A stretch of 64,000 nt of DNA. Source: Maratus speciosus. Lineage: Eukaryota > Arthropoda > Arachnida > Araneae > Salticidae. Below are positions 22,290 through 33,568 of the stretch, piece by piece. The stretch covers positions 351,193,087 through 351,257,086 of the forward strand of contig OZ010790.1 in assembly GCA_963932465.1 (NCBI GenBank), in the 5' to 3' direction. Numbering within the stretch: position 1 is the stretch's first letter; each line of letters starts with the position of its first letter. The notes under the pieces were generated by a model. It was not told the origin of the DNA. It saw only the letters and a program-made list of their open reading frames with translations, and ran no database searches. A program made the translations under genes and the position numbers.

Positions 22290-25200
22290 TTGATATTGTA
22301 GAATCTCTCGTAATGAATTTTTCTATTGAATGCTAAACCTTGAAGGGTTTTCACTCTCTACAACGCTACGTACGTTATTCCAACTGATGTCTCTTTATAC
22401 CCAATATCAACGACTGCTTTATCTAATGTTAAACTTTGGGATTTATGAATTGTAACTGCAAAAGCTAAGTGCAGCGGAAATTGTTTTCTGGAGCAATTTC
22501 TATTTCCATTTTTCCAGAATTTAGTTATTGGTGGAATCGGAACGCAGCCATTCTCATAAGTTGAATGACTGTAGTTTTCAAATTTAAGCATGATTATTCG
22601 CGGAATGTGGTCTGGTGGCCCGTGATTTTCTGCATAAATAATATCCAAAAAATAGCCAAAAGCCCTGTATATTAAACCCTTTTCGGTCTACAAATTAGAA
22701 CGTAACATTACTTTAGACCAAACTGATAAAGTAAGAAATAGTTCACGTCCGTTTGTCATTTCAGAATCGGTCAACTTTGCTTTAGTACAATTATGAAGAG
22801 TTTGAATCAAGGCAGCAGGTTTACGCAGTTCTTTTAAATTTCCATTGTTATACTCTTTTACGTCTTTATTCGGTGAAAACAGCCTAATTGCATCTTTAAA
22901 TAAATGCTATTCGCTTGTTGAAAGAGACTGTAAGCGTCGATTCATTAATATTCCATAGTCTTCAATAGTGCATTCTCCATTGCTATTTCGATCAAGTATG
23001 CTACAAAATATTTGTTGAGTTTCAGCTTGCCGGAAGGATGATGATAAAAAATTATTTTGGAATAATCGAAGAAAATAACAATTGTCGTTCCAAAAGAAAC
23101 TAACTTCCTTTGTTTTTAACTCTGTAAATAGGCCTGTCGTTTACTGGGGGTAGTTGTTTGATATCTCCAAATAGATATAAGAACATTCCACCAAAAGGTT
23201 CATCTTGTTTCTATGGCACAGCACTACGTAATCGCAAATTTATTTTTTGCAAAAGACTGCATCCAATTATACTCGTTTCATCTATTATTATGAATTTACA
23301 ATTTCGAAACTTCTCCTGAAGTTGACCAATCGAATATGGACTAAGATCTCTTAGATTTTAATTTATCCCAAATAAAAATTTTGAATGAATCGTTGATCAA
23401 TTTATATTAACTGCTGCAACACCAGTTGGTGCAAGCAATTGAAAAGGGGATGGACCAAATGTTTTATTTAATAGAGCAGTGAAGTAATGTATCAAAGTCC
23501 TTTTTCAAGAACCTGCTTTTCTTTGGACAAAAATTCTTTTCATTGGCATTTCTCGCCTATGACCTTGCAAGATATTGAGTTGTTCTTCAAAAATATTTAT
23601 TATTTTTTTTCTGTCCATGGGCAAAGACGAAATTTGGCAAATTAGAAGGAACAGTGATACAGCCACATTTTTCACTCTCTTTCCCCTTTTCCTTTTCAGT
23701 AAAATTCTGTAATTTATTAAGCAAATCTTAACTTTGAATGGTGTGACAGTTTTACTTTATATCAATGTCTCTTCTGCCCAAATCTAATCCATCCTGTGTA
23801 TTATTTTGTATTGAAGCGACATTCATCCAGTCAAATGGTTGATCTATTTCAGTAGATTCTATTTCTTCAAATTCTTCCTCATCGTCTAAATTTTGCAACA
23901 GATATTCAAAATGCAATCTCTGAATATCATTATTCTCAAAATGCTGTTCATACATAACATTACATGAAGTATTATTTGGATTCATAATTTAAAAATCACG
24001 GCAAGGAATATGCATCATAACTTGTTGCTTATAGAAATCTTCATTATTTACATTCTTGGGATCATATTTCAATTTCGGTATAATTCTGGGGATAAGTGGA
24101 TTTTTTCTGATACTGAAATTTTTCACCGCGTTTATAAACGTTTGTGAAATAATTCTGCAAAAACATATTTTAAAATCTCACCTGGCGTCGATAGTACTTT
24201 TCCAAAATATTTGAAACGGATATTCTTCCATCCTCCTTATTCATATCTAATTTTTCCCATGCATTCCTTGCTAAATTAATGGTGACAAACGAGATGACTT
24301 ATACAAAGGCCATCCCATTAACACACAAAATATTCCCTGGACAGAATAATCACGTTCAGCACACATTTTTATTAAAATCTTCTGAATTATCTGCTGAACG
24401 TTGATATTATCGCATGATTCTTGAACTGTTTGTTTGAAATCATTCATCCCTTCTGATCTGGGGTCACCTATGCTAGCATATTTAGCAATATATTATAGAA
24501 CTGCGTGAATGAAATTGACTGCTTAGGAATCCATGTTTGCTCGCCAAATTTTAAAAATTTGTGGGTTTTGACTGTTTAAATAAGGACTATTTCATTTTTA
24601 TATGTATTCGTGTCCATTTTCAAGCAACTGAATTTTACTTCCGTCAGAACATACTTCGTGGAATTTGAAACGGAATGTGACTTCAGAAGAATCTTTTTTC
24701 TTTCTATTACATAAGCTTTAGAGCATTTATGCATTTCTACTGCACGTATTAAGTGATTATAGTTAGCAGCCTTATCAGGCACATTCGTAAAATGAAATTT
24801 AGATGGACGTATATAGTAAACTTGTTTAGGATCTAGTTGAAAATTCGATATGAATTCGTCAAAGTATTTTTTAATTTTACGTATCTATTCATCATCATTT
24901 GAACTAAGATTGCTTACATCATGAGCATCTTCAAACCAGAAAAGACCGTGATTGTGAGGACTAGCTCTATGTTGAAAATCACTACTGAACCAAAAGTCCT
25001 TGACTCTGAAATATTTCTGGAAAAAATGTTAAATAAAAAAATCGAACCGCTTATGAAAAAAGTAAGCAACGATTAAAGGATTACAATTCAGCAATTTTGA
25101 TTTCCTGATGAATTCAGAATTTTGGTTACAATTAGTGTAATCATAGTCCGCATCAATGATGCGATAAATTTCAGGCCAGTTTAAATAAGCTGCACTAAGT

Positions 25201-26501
25201 CTAATAAAAACAGTATGAGTTCCCAATTCCTCAACCATGTCTAACAACTCTCGTGATCTGATAAACCAATAAGAGCTCGATGATCTTAAATTAGCATTGA
25301 AAGATAAAATCGACTTGTACAATATAGGACCTTTCTGCAACCGTTAGTGGAGTTTTTCAACTGTTTCAACATCATGTAGGCGAGAATTTTTTTTAAATTC
25401 AAATAATTCAATTTTGTAATGCGGTCCAACTCATTATGCTATTGAAAGCAAAAAATCGAAATACTGAACGCCGTTCAAATCTTTCATCGTCATATAACAT
25501 AAGAATTTTAAAGTATTCTTTTGGTGTAATTTTACGAAATCTATCATCTCTAAGTTCACCTCTTCCTGTTAGAAATAACGTCGGAAAAGCTCTACAAATA
25601 TGTCCATCGCATGAAAATTCATTTATAGGCTTAGTATCTATCTGAGGCCAAGGAATGACACTGCATTCATCATTCTCTTCTTTAATACCTAACATACTAT
25701 TTATTTCCTCTCGATGACATCTGAAAGTCACCATTTGGGGCTCCGGACACATACATATTATTTGTCCATGGACTTTGATCATCTACTCTACAGGATTAAA
25801 AGTTTTTTCAACTGATGATAAATAAATCTGCTGTTGCTCTTGACTGAGTATTATTTGCTGAAAAATATTTTCATTTTCGTTTGAACTCTGTAAATTATTT
25901 TCATCAATAGTAATATACGATACCAAGGATTATTTTCCTTTACTTATTCTAAAGCAGACTTAACGTTTGCACGATTTACTATAAAACCTTTGAATTCTTC
26001 ACTATCTTGTCTTCTAACAAAGATGTACTGTGATATAGTGTCTATGGAATGAGGTAATAAAGTACAAAATTCTGTAATATCTTGATGGAAATTAATAACT
26101 TGCCCACTGCATCCAAGGTGACCACCTGTAATGCGATAAACAGTAATAACTCGATGAACTTCGGCAATTAATTGCTCCTCAACGAAAGTTAAGTCTTCAA
26201 TATTTTAGGTTATGGACTTGGATTCACATTATTAGCTACAGAAAAAATATTTAGTTCATTATTTACTATACATTTACGGCAAGACATAAAAGATCCACCA
26301 GATTGAATATGCATGTCAAACTAACGACGTTGACAAATTTTACAAAAGTATAATTTTATTTTTTTAGCATATTTCCGAGCACAAGCATTCTGTGTCAGAA
26401 GAGATTCGTCATCGTTTTTTAAGGTGATATCTTGCATCTTGCCTTAAAGCTAAATCACGTTCACGTTCTTTTCGACCAGTAAGTGTACGTTTTCTCGGCA
26501 T
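22290..26501 (-). pseudogene. Helitron Rep/helicase relic
   Basis: On the minus strand, from ATG at 26499-26501 (MPRKRTLTGRKERERD), Helitron motifs appear in order. There is a CxxC-like region near 26345, then ANVKSALE and NNPWY near 25930-25965. The Helitron_like_N domain has AFPTLFLTGRGELRDDRFR and YFKILMLYDDERF (25408-25782), followed by ANLRSSSSYWF...IRLSAAYLNWPEIYR (25029-25340). The Rep HUH motif reads ASPHNHGLFWFED (His codons within 24948-24956). The two-tyrosine motif YIAKYAS has Tyr codons at 24490-24492 and 24478-24480. Pif1-type helicase motifs follow: a degraded Walker A near 23500 (VQRKAGS then KRTL), APTGVAAVN near 23412-23434, Walker B FIIIDETSIIG (Asp-Glu codons 23277-23282), LFGDIKQLPPV near 23125-23165, and the C-terminal TIHKSQSLTLDKAVVDIG (22358-22648). 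Many stops and shifts interrupt it, including TAA directly before the first catalytic Tyr (24493-24495) and TAG at 22358-22360 in the VALSRVK motif. It is inactive. Confidence 0.9.
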
Positions 26502-27064
26502 TCTTTATAATAGAACTAATACATTCCATAAATTATTTTTAAACGGCAAACATATTAAAAATAATACTAATAGTAATTACTTCATAATAATAAATATGTT
26601 TCATTTGGTTACATTTTCACCCTTCGAATTCAAATAATATTTTATATATCGAATTTAACAAATAATTTTATTTTTTTACAATTCTTTGTTGCCACTTTAC
26701 AAAAAAAAAATCATAATATAATTCTTTTAAAATGCGTAGGTTTCGTCTATGTAAATTATTTCACACAATAAGAAGAAATTTGTATTTGAATTCTTAACAC
26801 AAAAAATACTTAATTTAATGTAAATAATTGAATTTTCACAAATTTTAATTCATTAAAAATATGCTATAGTTTTCCGAAAAAAAGTATTTTAAAAATTTCA
26901 TAAAAGAAATCGTAAAACTATTATATGAATAAAAGGAATCAGCGCCAAAATATGCGCCATCTCCAACCAATCTTAATAACGTATTCTATTAAAATGTATA
27001 TTATCCTCCCAAATAACATATTTTTAATCTAAAAAAGTTTAATGTAAGTAAAGTTTTAAGCTGT

Positions 27065-27203
27065 AGCAGGTATTACGATAATTCTTTTACCTCACATGCA
27101 AATAATTAGAGATATACATATTACGTATGCCACGCTGCAATTCTAAAAATTTCCAGCGGGTATTACGATAATTCTTTTACCTCACATACAAATAATTAGA
27201 GAT
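27065..27203. repeat. 49-bp direct repeat pair, 90-bp period
   Basis: Positions 27065-27113 and 27155-27203 share the word GGTATTACGATAATTCTTTT and its continuation, with two or three substitutions in 49 bases. They lie about 560 bp upstream of the Helitron frame. Confidence 0.85.
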
Positions 27204-27609
27204 TATTTAATTCCGCTTAATTACTGCATTTTTTTAATAAAGGCAAACATTTTATCAAAAACATCAACAAAACTTTTTATTCTATTTATTACTTATTCCA
27301 AAGATACAGTTTTATCGCCTCCTGCCACAGTAACATGATAAATGAAATTTTATTAAAAAGTGCACAGTAGTAGAAAAATATTTTACTAAAACGAATAGTT
27401 ATTTTTTATTCTGGTTTTAGAATTAAATTCACAAACTCGTGTGCATAGAGCGGGTTACACAACTAGTTAAATAAAAAAAAAAAAAACAGTTTTTGAGATA
27501 TTTTGGCGGAATAATGTAAATATATATATTTTTTTATTTAATTAATAATGATCTCCACTCTGATCACTCCACTATTTATTATTATTTCTTCTAAAAATAT
27601 ACGTGTTTC

Positions 27610-27634
27610 TTTTTTTTTTTTTTTTTTTTTTTTT
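27610..27634. repeat. Poly-T tract (25 T)
   Basis: Uninterrupted T run, followed at 27655-27671 by an A run. A simple repeat. Confidence 0.9.
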
Positions 27635-27871
27635 GCAAAAAATGCGTCCGTAATGAAAAAAAAAAAAAAAACCATGTAAAATAAATTAATTAAAATAATA
27701 ATTTTTTAAGTTTATTCTGTAAAAAAATAATGTTGTGGAAATCTACAAAACATAATTTATTTTTTTATTTAATTTCAAGTGAAAGTACTGAATAGTTTTT
27801 GTAAAGTGTACGACAAAATTTAATTTGTGTAGACTAGTAGAGGATTCGCTTCGTTCTTCTTAATATTTATA

Positions 27872-28140
27872 GGGTAAAAGCACCAATAGTCGGCCACTTA
27901 AGCGCTTTCTTTAAGTATATAGCTCAAAGCGTAATTTTAAAAAGCAATACAACATTTTTAACAGCGACACATGTTAATGTACACTTTTCTTTTACTGTTT
28001 CAGCAATTGTTTTTTTTTTAAACTGATTATAATTTTTATTTATAAAAAGTTAAACTTCAAAGTAGCAAAGGTCTATCAGTCGGCCACTCAATTCTAGTGT
28101 TCGGCCATCACTGGACCAGTAGTCGGTCACTTAAATGCTT
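27872..28140. repeat. Left TIR and subterminal CGGCCACT motif cluster
   Basis: AGTCGGCCACTTA is at 27887-27899 within the TIR, AGTCGGCCACTCA near 28078, GTTCGGCCATCAC near 28103 and CCAGTAGTCGGTCACTTA near 28119. Multiple subterminal copies of a terminal word are typical of transposase binding arrays (general knowledge of DNA transposons). Confidence 0.65.
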
Positions 28141-28599
28141 TGTTATTTAAATAACTTAAAGTATAACTTTTATAAACATAACAACATTTTAATGATAAAA
28201 TGTGTTAATTTATTCTTTTCTTATAATGTTGCTGTAATAATTTAAAATATTATAATAGTATTTAACATTTTCCAACATAGTTTAAAAGTGTTTGTGAATT
28301 TGAATTGTCTTCAGTATGATTTCTATCACTCGCAAATATACTCGAATCTCCTTGAAATTTTGGTATGTTTTTGACGTTAACAATAGCACGATCGCTATTG
28401 AAAATAAAGTGTGTAGAATTTATAGTTCATCTACAGGGACAGTCAAAAATATCCCGATGCATTACGCTCAATGAGAAAAATTGCTTCAAGTTTATTTTTA
28501 TGATGTTGGACATTTCAAATATAATGAAATTGATGTGCATTTATGAAGTGCATTTAACTACGCATTCTAGACAATATGGAGTCCAAAGAACTTATTATT

Positions 28600-29660
28600 C
28601 ATTTATAGGGCCCCGCAAAAGAATTCCTTTACATAATAGGGTCAGGGGATAAGCAGTTTGCAGCGTATTTTAGTTCTCTTATGCTACATCAAATAGAATA
28701 AAACTGATATACTACATTACTGAGGCTTACTATAAAATACTCGTTGTATAACATGATATGTATAGCATTTATCTTTCATTTACAAGGAAACACAAAAAAT
28801 TCGAATACAGTACTGTATCTTTCTATTAGCGATAATTGCTGTAAGTGTGATTTTGTTTATGACATGCGTTTTTAAGTTTAATTAAACCTTTGCTTACAAT
28901 GCGGTGTGTATAACTGATATAGATCATAGACAAGGCTACACAAAAGAGTTTGTAAGCTTTATGGAGTATCAGCGTGAATGGCTTAAAAGAGGCTTTTATG
29001 CTCTTTCAAGCTGAACTATATTTAGTATACTAAGAGATGTTTGTATAATATAAATAAAACCATATACTGGGCTACGCAAAGAACTGAATACATGACCTCC
29101 CAGGGATAATCATGTGTGGAATTATCATTTCAGTAGTTTTTAACCACGTTTTAGCCTTAATTAAATTTTAGCTTAATATGTGCGGCATATAAAAATCTAT
29201 TGGTAATATATAGGGCTGTACAAAATAATTCAAGTATGTTTCCGTATAGGGGTAGAAATGGCTGAAGGTAAATTTTCAACCTGTTATGCATTTTCTTACT
29301 ATACTAAGTTTTATCATACTATGTATAGAATGATATACAAATCTTTAGATTAAATACAGGACTACGCAAAAGAATTGAAATACTTTTTCGGTTAGGGACC
29401 ATAATCTGGTTTTCAAAAATATTATGCCTTTTCTAAAATGTTTACTTTTTTTACGGTATTAAGCAGCTCAATTTCGTTGAAGAATTCTGCAAGTCATGGG
29501 AAATGCTTTTATAATCTATTCTTCATGCAGGATTTTTCATTCATGTTTCTTATGGAAAGTAAAGTACCAAATTATCTAGTAGTGAGCCTTTCAAAATTTT
29601 TGTTTAACCATCGTAGACTAGGCTGCGGAGAGAAAAAATTATTACGTCATCCTGTTTCAA
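28600..29660. repeat. Degenerate tandem array, about 145-bp unit, about 7 copies
   Basis: A word of the type GGGCTACGCAAAAGAATTGA recurs near 28608, 28787, 28934, 29069, 29213, 29357 and 29621, with spacings mostly 137-147. Units are strongly diverged from one another. Confidence 0.65.
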
Positions 29661-29744
29661 AATGAAATTATGATGTAGGACAAGATTATTAACAGAACAT
29701 GAATCACTGATCTGTCGATGCATATTTTATTGTGATATCAGCAG

Positions 29745-30045
29745 TAGGGAGCACCAAATCGTCATTTTAGCGTTACTATCATGTCGTCGAGTTTCGGGAT
29801 GAAATTTTAATATGTTGCATGTCTCGACTAGTACAATGCAAATATTTCAGTTTATCTTTGGATTTCGTGGTTAGATATTTGCAGAACGCGGCGCCAATTC
29901 TTCATGTTCGCGTTACTATCTCGTAATCGAGTTTCGAAATGTAATTTTAATAAGTTGCATATCTCGAATACTAGATTACAAATATTACAGTCTGTCTCGT
30001 AGTATCTTTGAACAATATGAGCAGAATTAGGCGCCAATTCTTATT
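29745..30045. repeat. Tandem pair, 140-bp unit
   Basis: GCGTTACTATC recurs at 29769 and 29909, and GGCGCCAATTCTT at 29890 and 30030, so the period is 140. Shared blocks include TCGAGTTTCG and GAAATTTTAAT/GTAATTTTAAT and GTTGCAT.TCTCGA. The unit sequence is different from the arrays on either side. Confidence 0.8.
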
Positions 30046-30289
30046 TAAGGGATAATATGGTTTCTTGTTCAGTTGTTTTCCCCTATTCAATATTTAAAAA
30101 CATGTGACAAAGCAATCGTTTGTTATTATTGTTATTTTAGTAGTTATCTTATTATTATAGATTTGTGATTTTATAGTAACAGTCGTTTTGATATAATTAT
30201 GCGATTTTATAAAAAAATTCTTGTTTTTTGTTATCTTTTTTTTGTGATAAACGCATGGGCGCATAGCGTTCGTCAAAACTAAAACTAAT

Positions 30290-32515
30290 CACTCGATGCA
30301 GGAACTTCACCGTGCTGCAGTCTCAAAAACGCCCTAAATTCGCGAAATCCGCGATCATGAATGAACGAAATTCGTTAACGCCGCAATCAGTAACGAACGT
30401 ATGAACGCATAGCACTCATGAAGACCGAAGAAAAACATCACTGGATGCAGCAATCTTGTGCAGCAGTCTCTAAAACGCAGTATTTCGAGAAAGCCACGAT
30501 CACGAACGAACGAAATTCGCTAACGCCGCAATCAGTAAAAAACATATGAGCTAATAGCACTCATGAAAACCAAAAATATACATCACTGGGTGCAGCAACC
30601 TCGTCGTGCAGAAATCTCTAAAACGCAGTAATTCGCGAAAGCCACGATCACGAACGAATGAAATTCGTTAACACCGCAATCAGTAATGAACGTATAAACA
30701 CATAGCGCTCATGAAAACAGAAGAAAAAAACATCGCTGGGTGAAGAAACCTCGTCGTGCAGCAGTCTCTAAAACGCAGTAATTCGTGAAAGCCACGATCA
30801 CGAACGAACGAAATTCGTTAACGCCGCAATCAGTAAAAAACGTATGAGCTCATAGCACTCATGGAAAAAGAAAAAAAAACATCACTGGGTGCAGCAACCT
30901 CGTCGTGTAGCAATCTCTAAAACGCAGTAATTCGCGAAAGCCACGATCACGAACGAACGAAATTCGTTAACGCCGCAATCAGTAAAAAACGTCTGAGCTA
31001 ATAGCACTCATGAAAAAAAAAAATACATCACTGGTTGCAGCAACCTCTTCGTTAAGAAATCTCTAAAACGCAGTAATTCGCGAAAGCCACGAACATGAAC
31101 GAACGAAATTCGTTAACGCCGCAATCAGTAAAAAAAGTATGAGCTAATAGCACTCATGGAAAAAGAAAAAAAAACATCACTGGGTGCAGCAACTCGTCGT
31201 GCAGCAATCACTAAAACGCAGTAATTCGCGAAAGCCACGATCACGAACGAACGAAATTCGTTAACGCCGCAATCAGTAATGAACGTCTGAACGCACAGCG
31301 CTCATGAAAACAGAAGAAAAAAAATCACTGGGTGCAGAAACCTCGTCATGCAGCAGTCTCTAAAACGCAGTAATTCGCGAAAGCCGCAATCACAAACGAG
31401 CGAAATTCGTTAACGCCGTAATCATTAACGAACGTATGTGCTAATAGCGCTCATGAAAACAGAAAAAAACATCACTGGGTGCAGAAACCTCATCGTGCAG
31501 CAGTCTGTAAAACACAGTAATTCGCGAAAGCCACGATCAACAACGAACGAAATTCGTTGACGCCGCAATCAGTAACGAACGTATGGGCTAATAGCGCTAA
31601 TCAATACCGAAAAATACATCACTGGGTGCAGCAACCTCGTCGTGCAGCAGTCTCTAAAACGCAGTAATTCACGAAAGTCATGATCACGAACGAACGAAAT
31701 TCGTTAACGCCGAGATCAGTAACGAACGTATGAACGCATAGCGCTCATCAAAACCGAAAAAATTCACTGGATGCAGCAACCTCGTCGTGTAGCAGTCTCG
31801 AAAAGATACTAAATTCGCGAAGCCGCAATCACAAACAAAAGAAATTCATTAACGCCGCGATCAGTTACAAACGTATGAGCATATAGCACTCATGAAAAAA
31901 AAATATCACTGGATGCAGCAACCTCGTTGAGCAGTGGTCTCTAAAACGCAGTAATTCACAAAAGCCACGATCACGAACGAACGACATTCGTTAACGTCGT
32001 AATCAGTAAATAATGCATGAGCGCATAGTGCAATCAGAATCGAACGAAATTCGTTAACACCGCAATCAGTAAAAATCGTATGAGGGCATAGCGCTCTTGA
32101 AAAACTGTCTCTTGAAAAAAATCATCACTGGGTGCAGCAACCTCGTCGTGCATCTGTCTCAAAAACGCAGTAATTCGCGAAAGCCGCAATCACAAACGAA
32201 CGAAATTCGTTAATGTCGCAATCAGTAACGTACGTATGAGCTAATAGCGCTAATCAAAACCGAAAAAAACATCACTCGTTGCAGCAACCTCGTCGTACAG
32301 CTGTCTCAATAATGCAGTAATTCGCGAAAGCCGCGATCTTAAACAAACGAAATTCGTTAACGCCTCAAAAGCTAAGGAACGAATAAGCGTATAGCACTCA
32401 TAAAAAAAAATTCACTGGATGCAGCAGTCTCAAAAATGTACTAAATTCGCGATCACAAACGAACGAAATTCGTGAACGTTGCAGTCACTGACAAACGTAT
32501 GAGCGCAAATTAATT
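30290..32515. repeat. Satellite-like tandem array, about 148-bp unit, about 15 copies
   Basis: GAACGAAATTCGTTAACGCC recurs at about 30364, 30509, 30657, 30807, 30956 and so on to 32466, with regular spacing of 145-150; one short 61-bp step near 31985-32046 marks a partial unit. Each unit also carries CACTGGGTGCAGCAACCTCG, AAAACGCAGTAATTCGCGAA and an ATGAGC...GCGCTCATGA palindromic block. The units are CpG-rich compared with the flanking DNA. Identity between central units looks above 90% by eye and drops at the edges. Confidence 0.95.
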
Positions 32516-32710
32516 TCATTTAACTTGTGCATGAATGATATATATTTAAGTCTTATAAATATGTAAGTCTTATAGAATGATATTTATTTCTTATTTATGT
32601 CTTATTAAAGTGCTATTTATTTAAGTCTTAAGATATATTTTAACCCTTTTTCTCATTTTTTATTTGTAAAAACTATGAAGTCTAAAAATGCAACACTAAA
32701 GTAAATAATA

Positions 32711-32941
32711 ATGACATCGTATGAGCCAGAGCAAAGTGCAAGGGAATTTCTTGGATGCATTTGTGATAAGAGCCGTTGTGAGGGCCGCGATTTAGACATT
32801 ATTTTATTACCCAACAGGTGGGTAATAACGCTTAATAGCATTGGTCAAGAAATCACGCCACTATATTTTATGAATCTGCTATCTGCTAAAATAGTCTTTC
32901 TTGTACACATAATCAATAAGTTACTGTATCGAATCCTATAG
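32711..32941 (+). other. Open frame of 76 codons inside the satellite-bearing element, unidentified
   Basis: It begins MTSYEPEQSAREFLGCICDK and continues RCEGRDLD...LLPNRWVITLNSIG. Codon composition is less AT-biased than the surroundings, so it may be the last trace of a transposase or of a captured exon. I recognise no family and make no functional claim. Confidence 0.25.
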
Positions 32942-33124
32942 TATTTGTTTGGGGGAAAAAAATCTAAAACTAAGCCGTAAAAATTGGTAGAATCTTCAGG
33001 TGGCGTTATTACCCCAGTACACCTTGTATATAGTGTACATAAAATGCAAGTAAAAGGTTATATAAATCTCAAATTGCAAAAATCAAATTACGAAAAAAAT
33101 CAAATTATTAAAAATAGATTCAAA

Positions 33125-33564
33125 AAAGTGAAATGGCCTTTTAGCCAGTAGTCAACCGTGGTGGCCGATTACTGAACATGTAAGTAAATATAATACCCAA
33201 TAATCGGCCACGTTAAAATTAATTTATACAAACACATTTATTTAATTTTGATACTGAAAAACATTAGTTTTTTAAACTTTCTAATAGTAGAGACTTATAA
33301 TTTTAAAAAATAAATTAATACTAGTCTTTTAAAAATTTTGTCATCGGTTAACAAAAAAATAGCAAAAACGGTTATTTGACAGCAACCAAATAAAAAATGG
33401 CTGATTACTAACGCAATAGAAATACCCACAATTCTTTGCTGATGGCTTATGACGTATAAAGGATGGCTACATATAGGGGGATTGTAATATTTCATTTGAA
33501 ATCAAAAATAAGCTATTCATAACGTATTTTATCTCAAAGTGGCCGACTACTGGTGCATTTACCC
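33125..33564. repeat. Right subterminal motif cluster and right TIR
   Basis: GTGGCCGATTACTG occurs near 33159, TAATCGGCCACG near 33192, ATGGCTGATTACTA near 33397 and AAAGTGGCCGACTACTGGTG in the terminal repeat from 33536. They occur in both orientations, mirroring the left end. Confidence 0.6.
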
Positions 33565-33568
33565 TATA

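Larger units (their letters stand above)
26502..27867. other. AT-rich noncoding upstream of the Helitron relic
   Basis: This contains the 5-prime flank of the Helitron reading frame and simple repeats. A possible Helitron-type tail, ACACAACTAG near 27456-27467, is noted, but it lacks a convincing hairpin. No gene is seen. Confidence 0.5.
27868..33568. mobile_element. 5.7 kb DNA-transposon-like element with satellite-filled interior
   Basis: Terminal inverted repeats of 28 bp with two mismatches lie at 27872-27899 (begins GGGTAAAAGCACCAATAGTC) and 33537-33564. TATA flanks both (27868-27871 and 33565-33568), consistent with a 4-bp target duplication, or a TA duplication with a longer palindromic end. 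The subterminal zones repeat the TIR word CGGCCACT or its complement near 28080, 28104, 28125, 33160, 33198 and 33400. Between them are three unrelated tandem arrays. No transposase domain is recognised; the open frames at 28365-28652 and 32711-32941 give no family. A 4-bp duplication with a G-rich terminus recalls Sola-type elements, but that is only a suggestion. Confidence 0.7.

Noticed and set aside
27440..27475. Helitron terminus (ACACAACTAG)
   Set aside because: No convincing hairpin before it, and it is not clearly linked to the minus-strand Helitron frame.
30290..32515. CRISPR array
   Set aside because: The whole 148-bp unit repeats, with no short repeats separated by unique spacers, and the DNA is eukaryotic.
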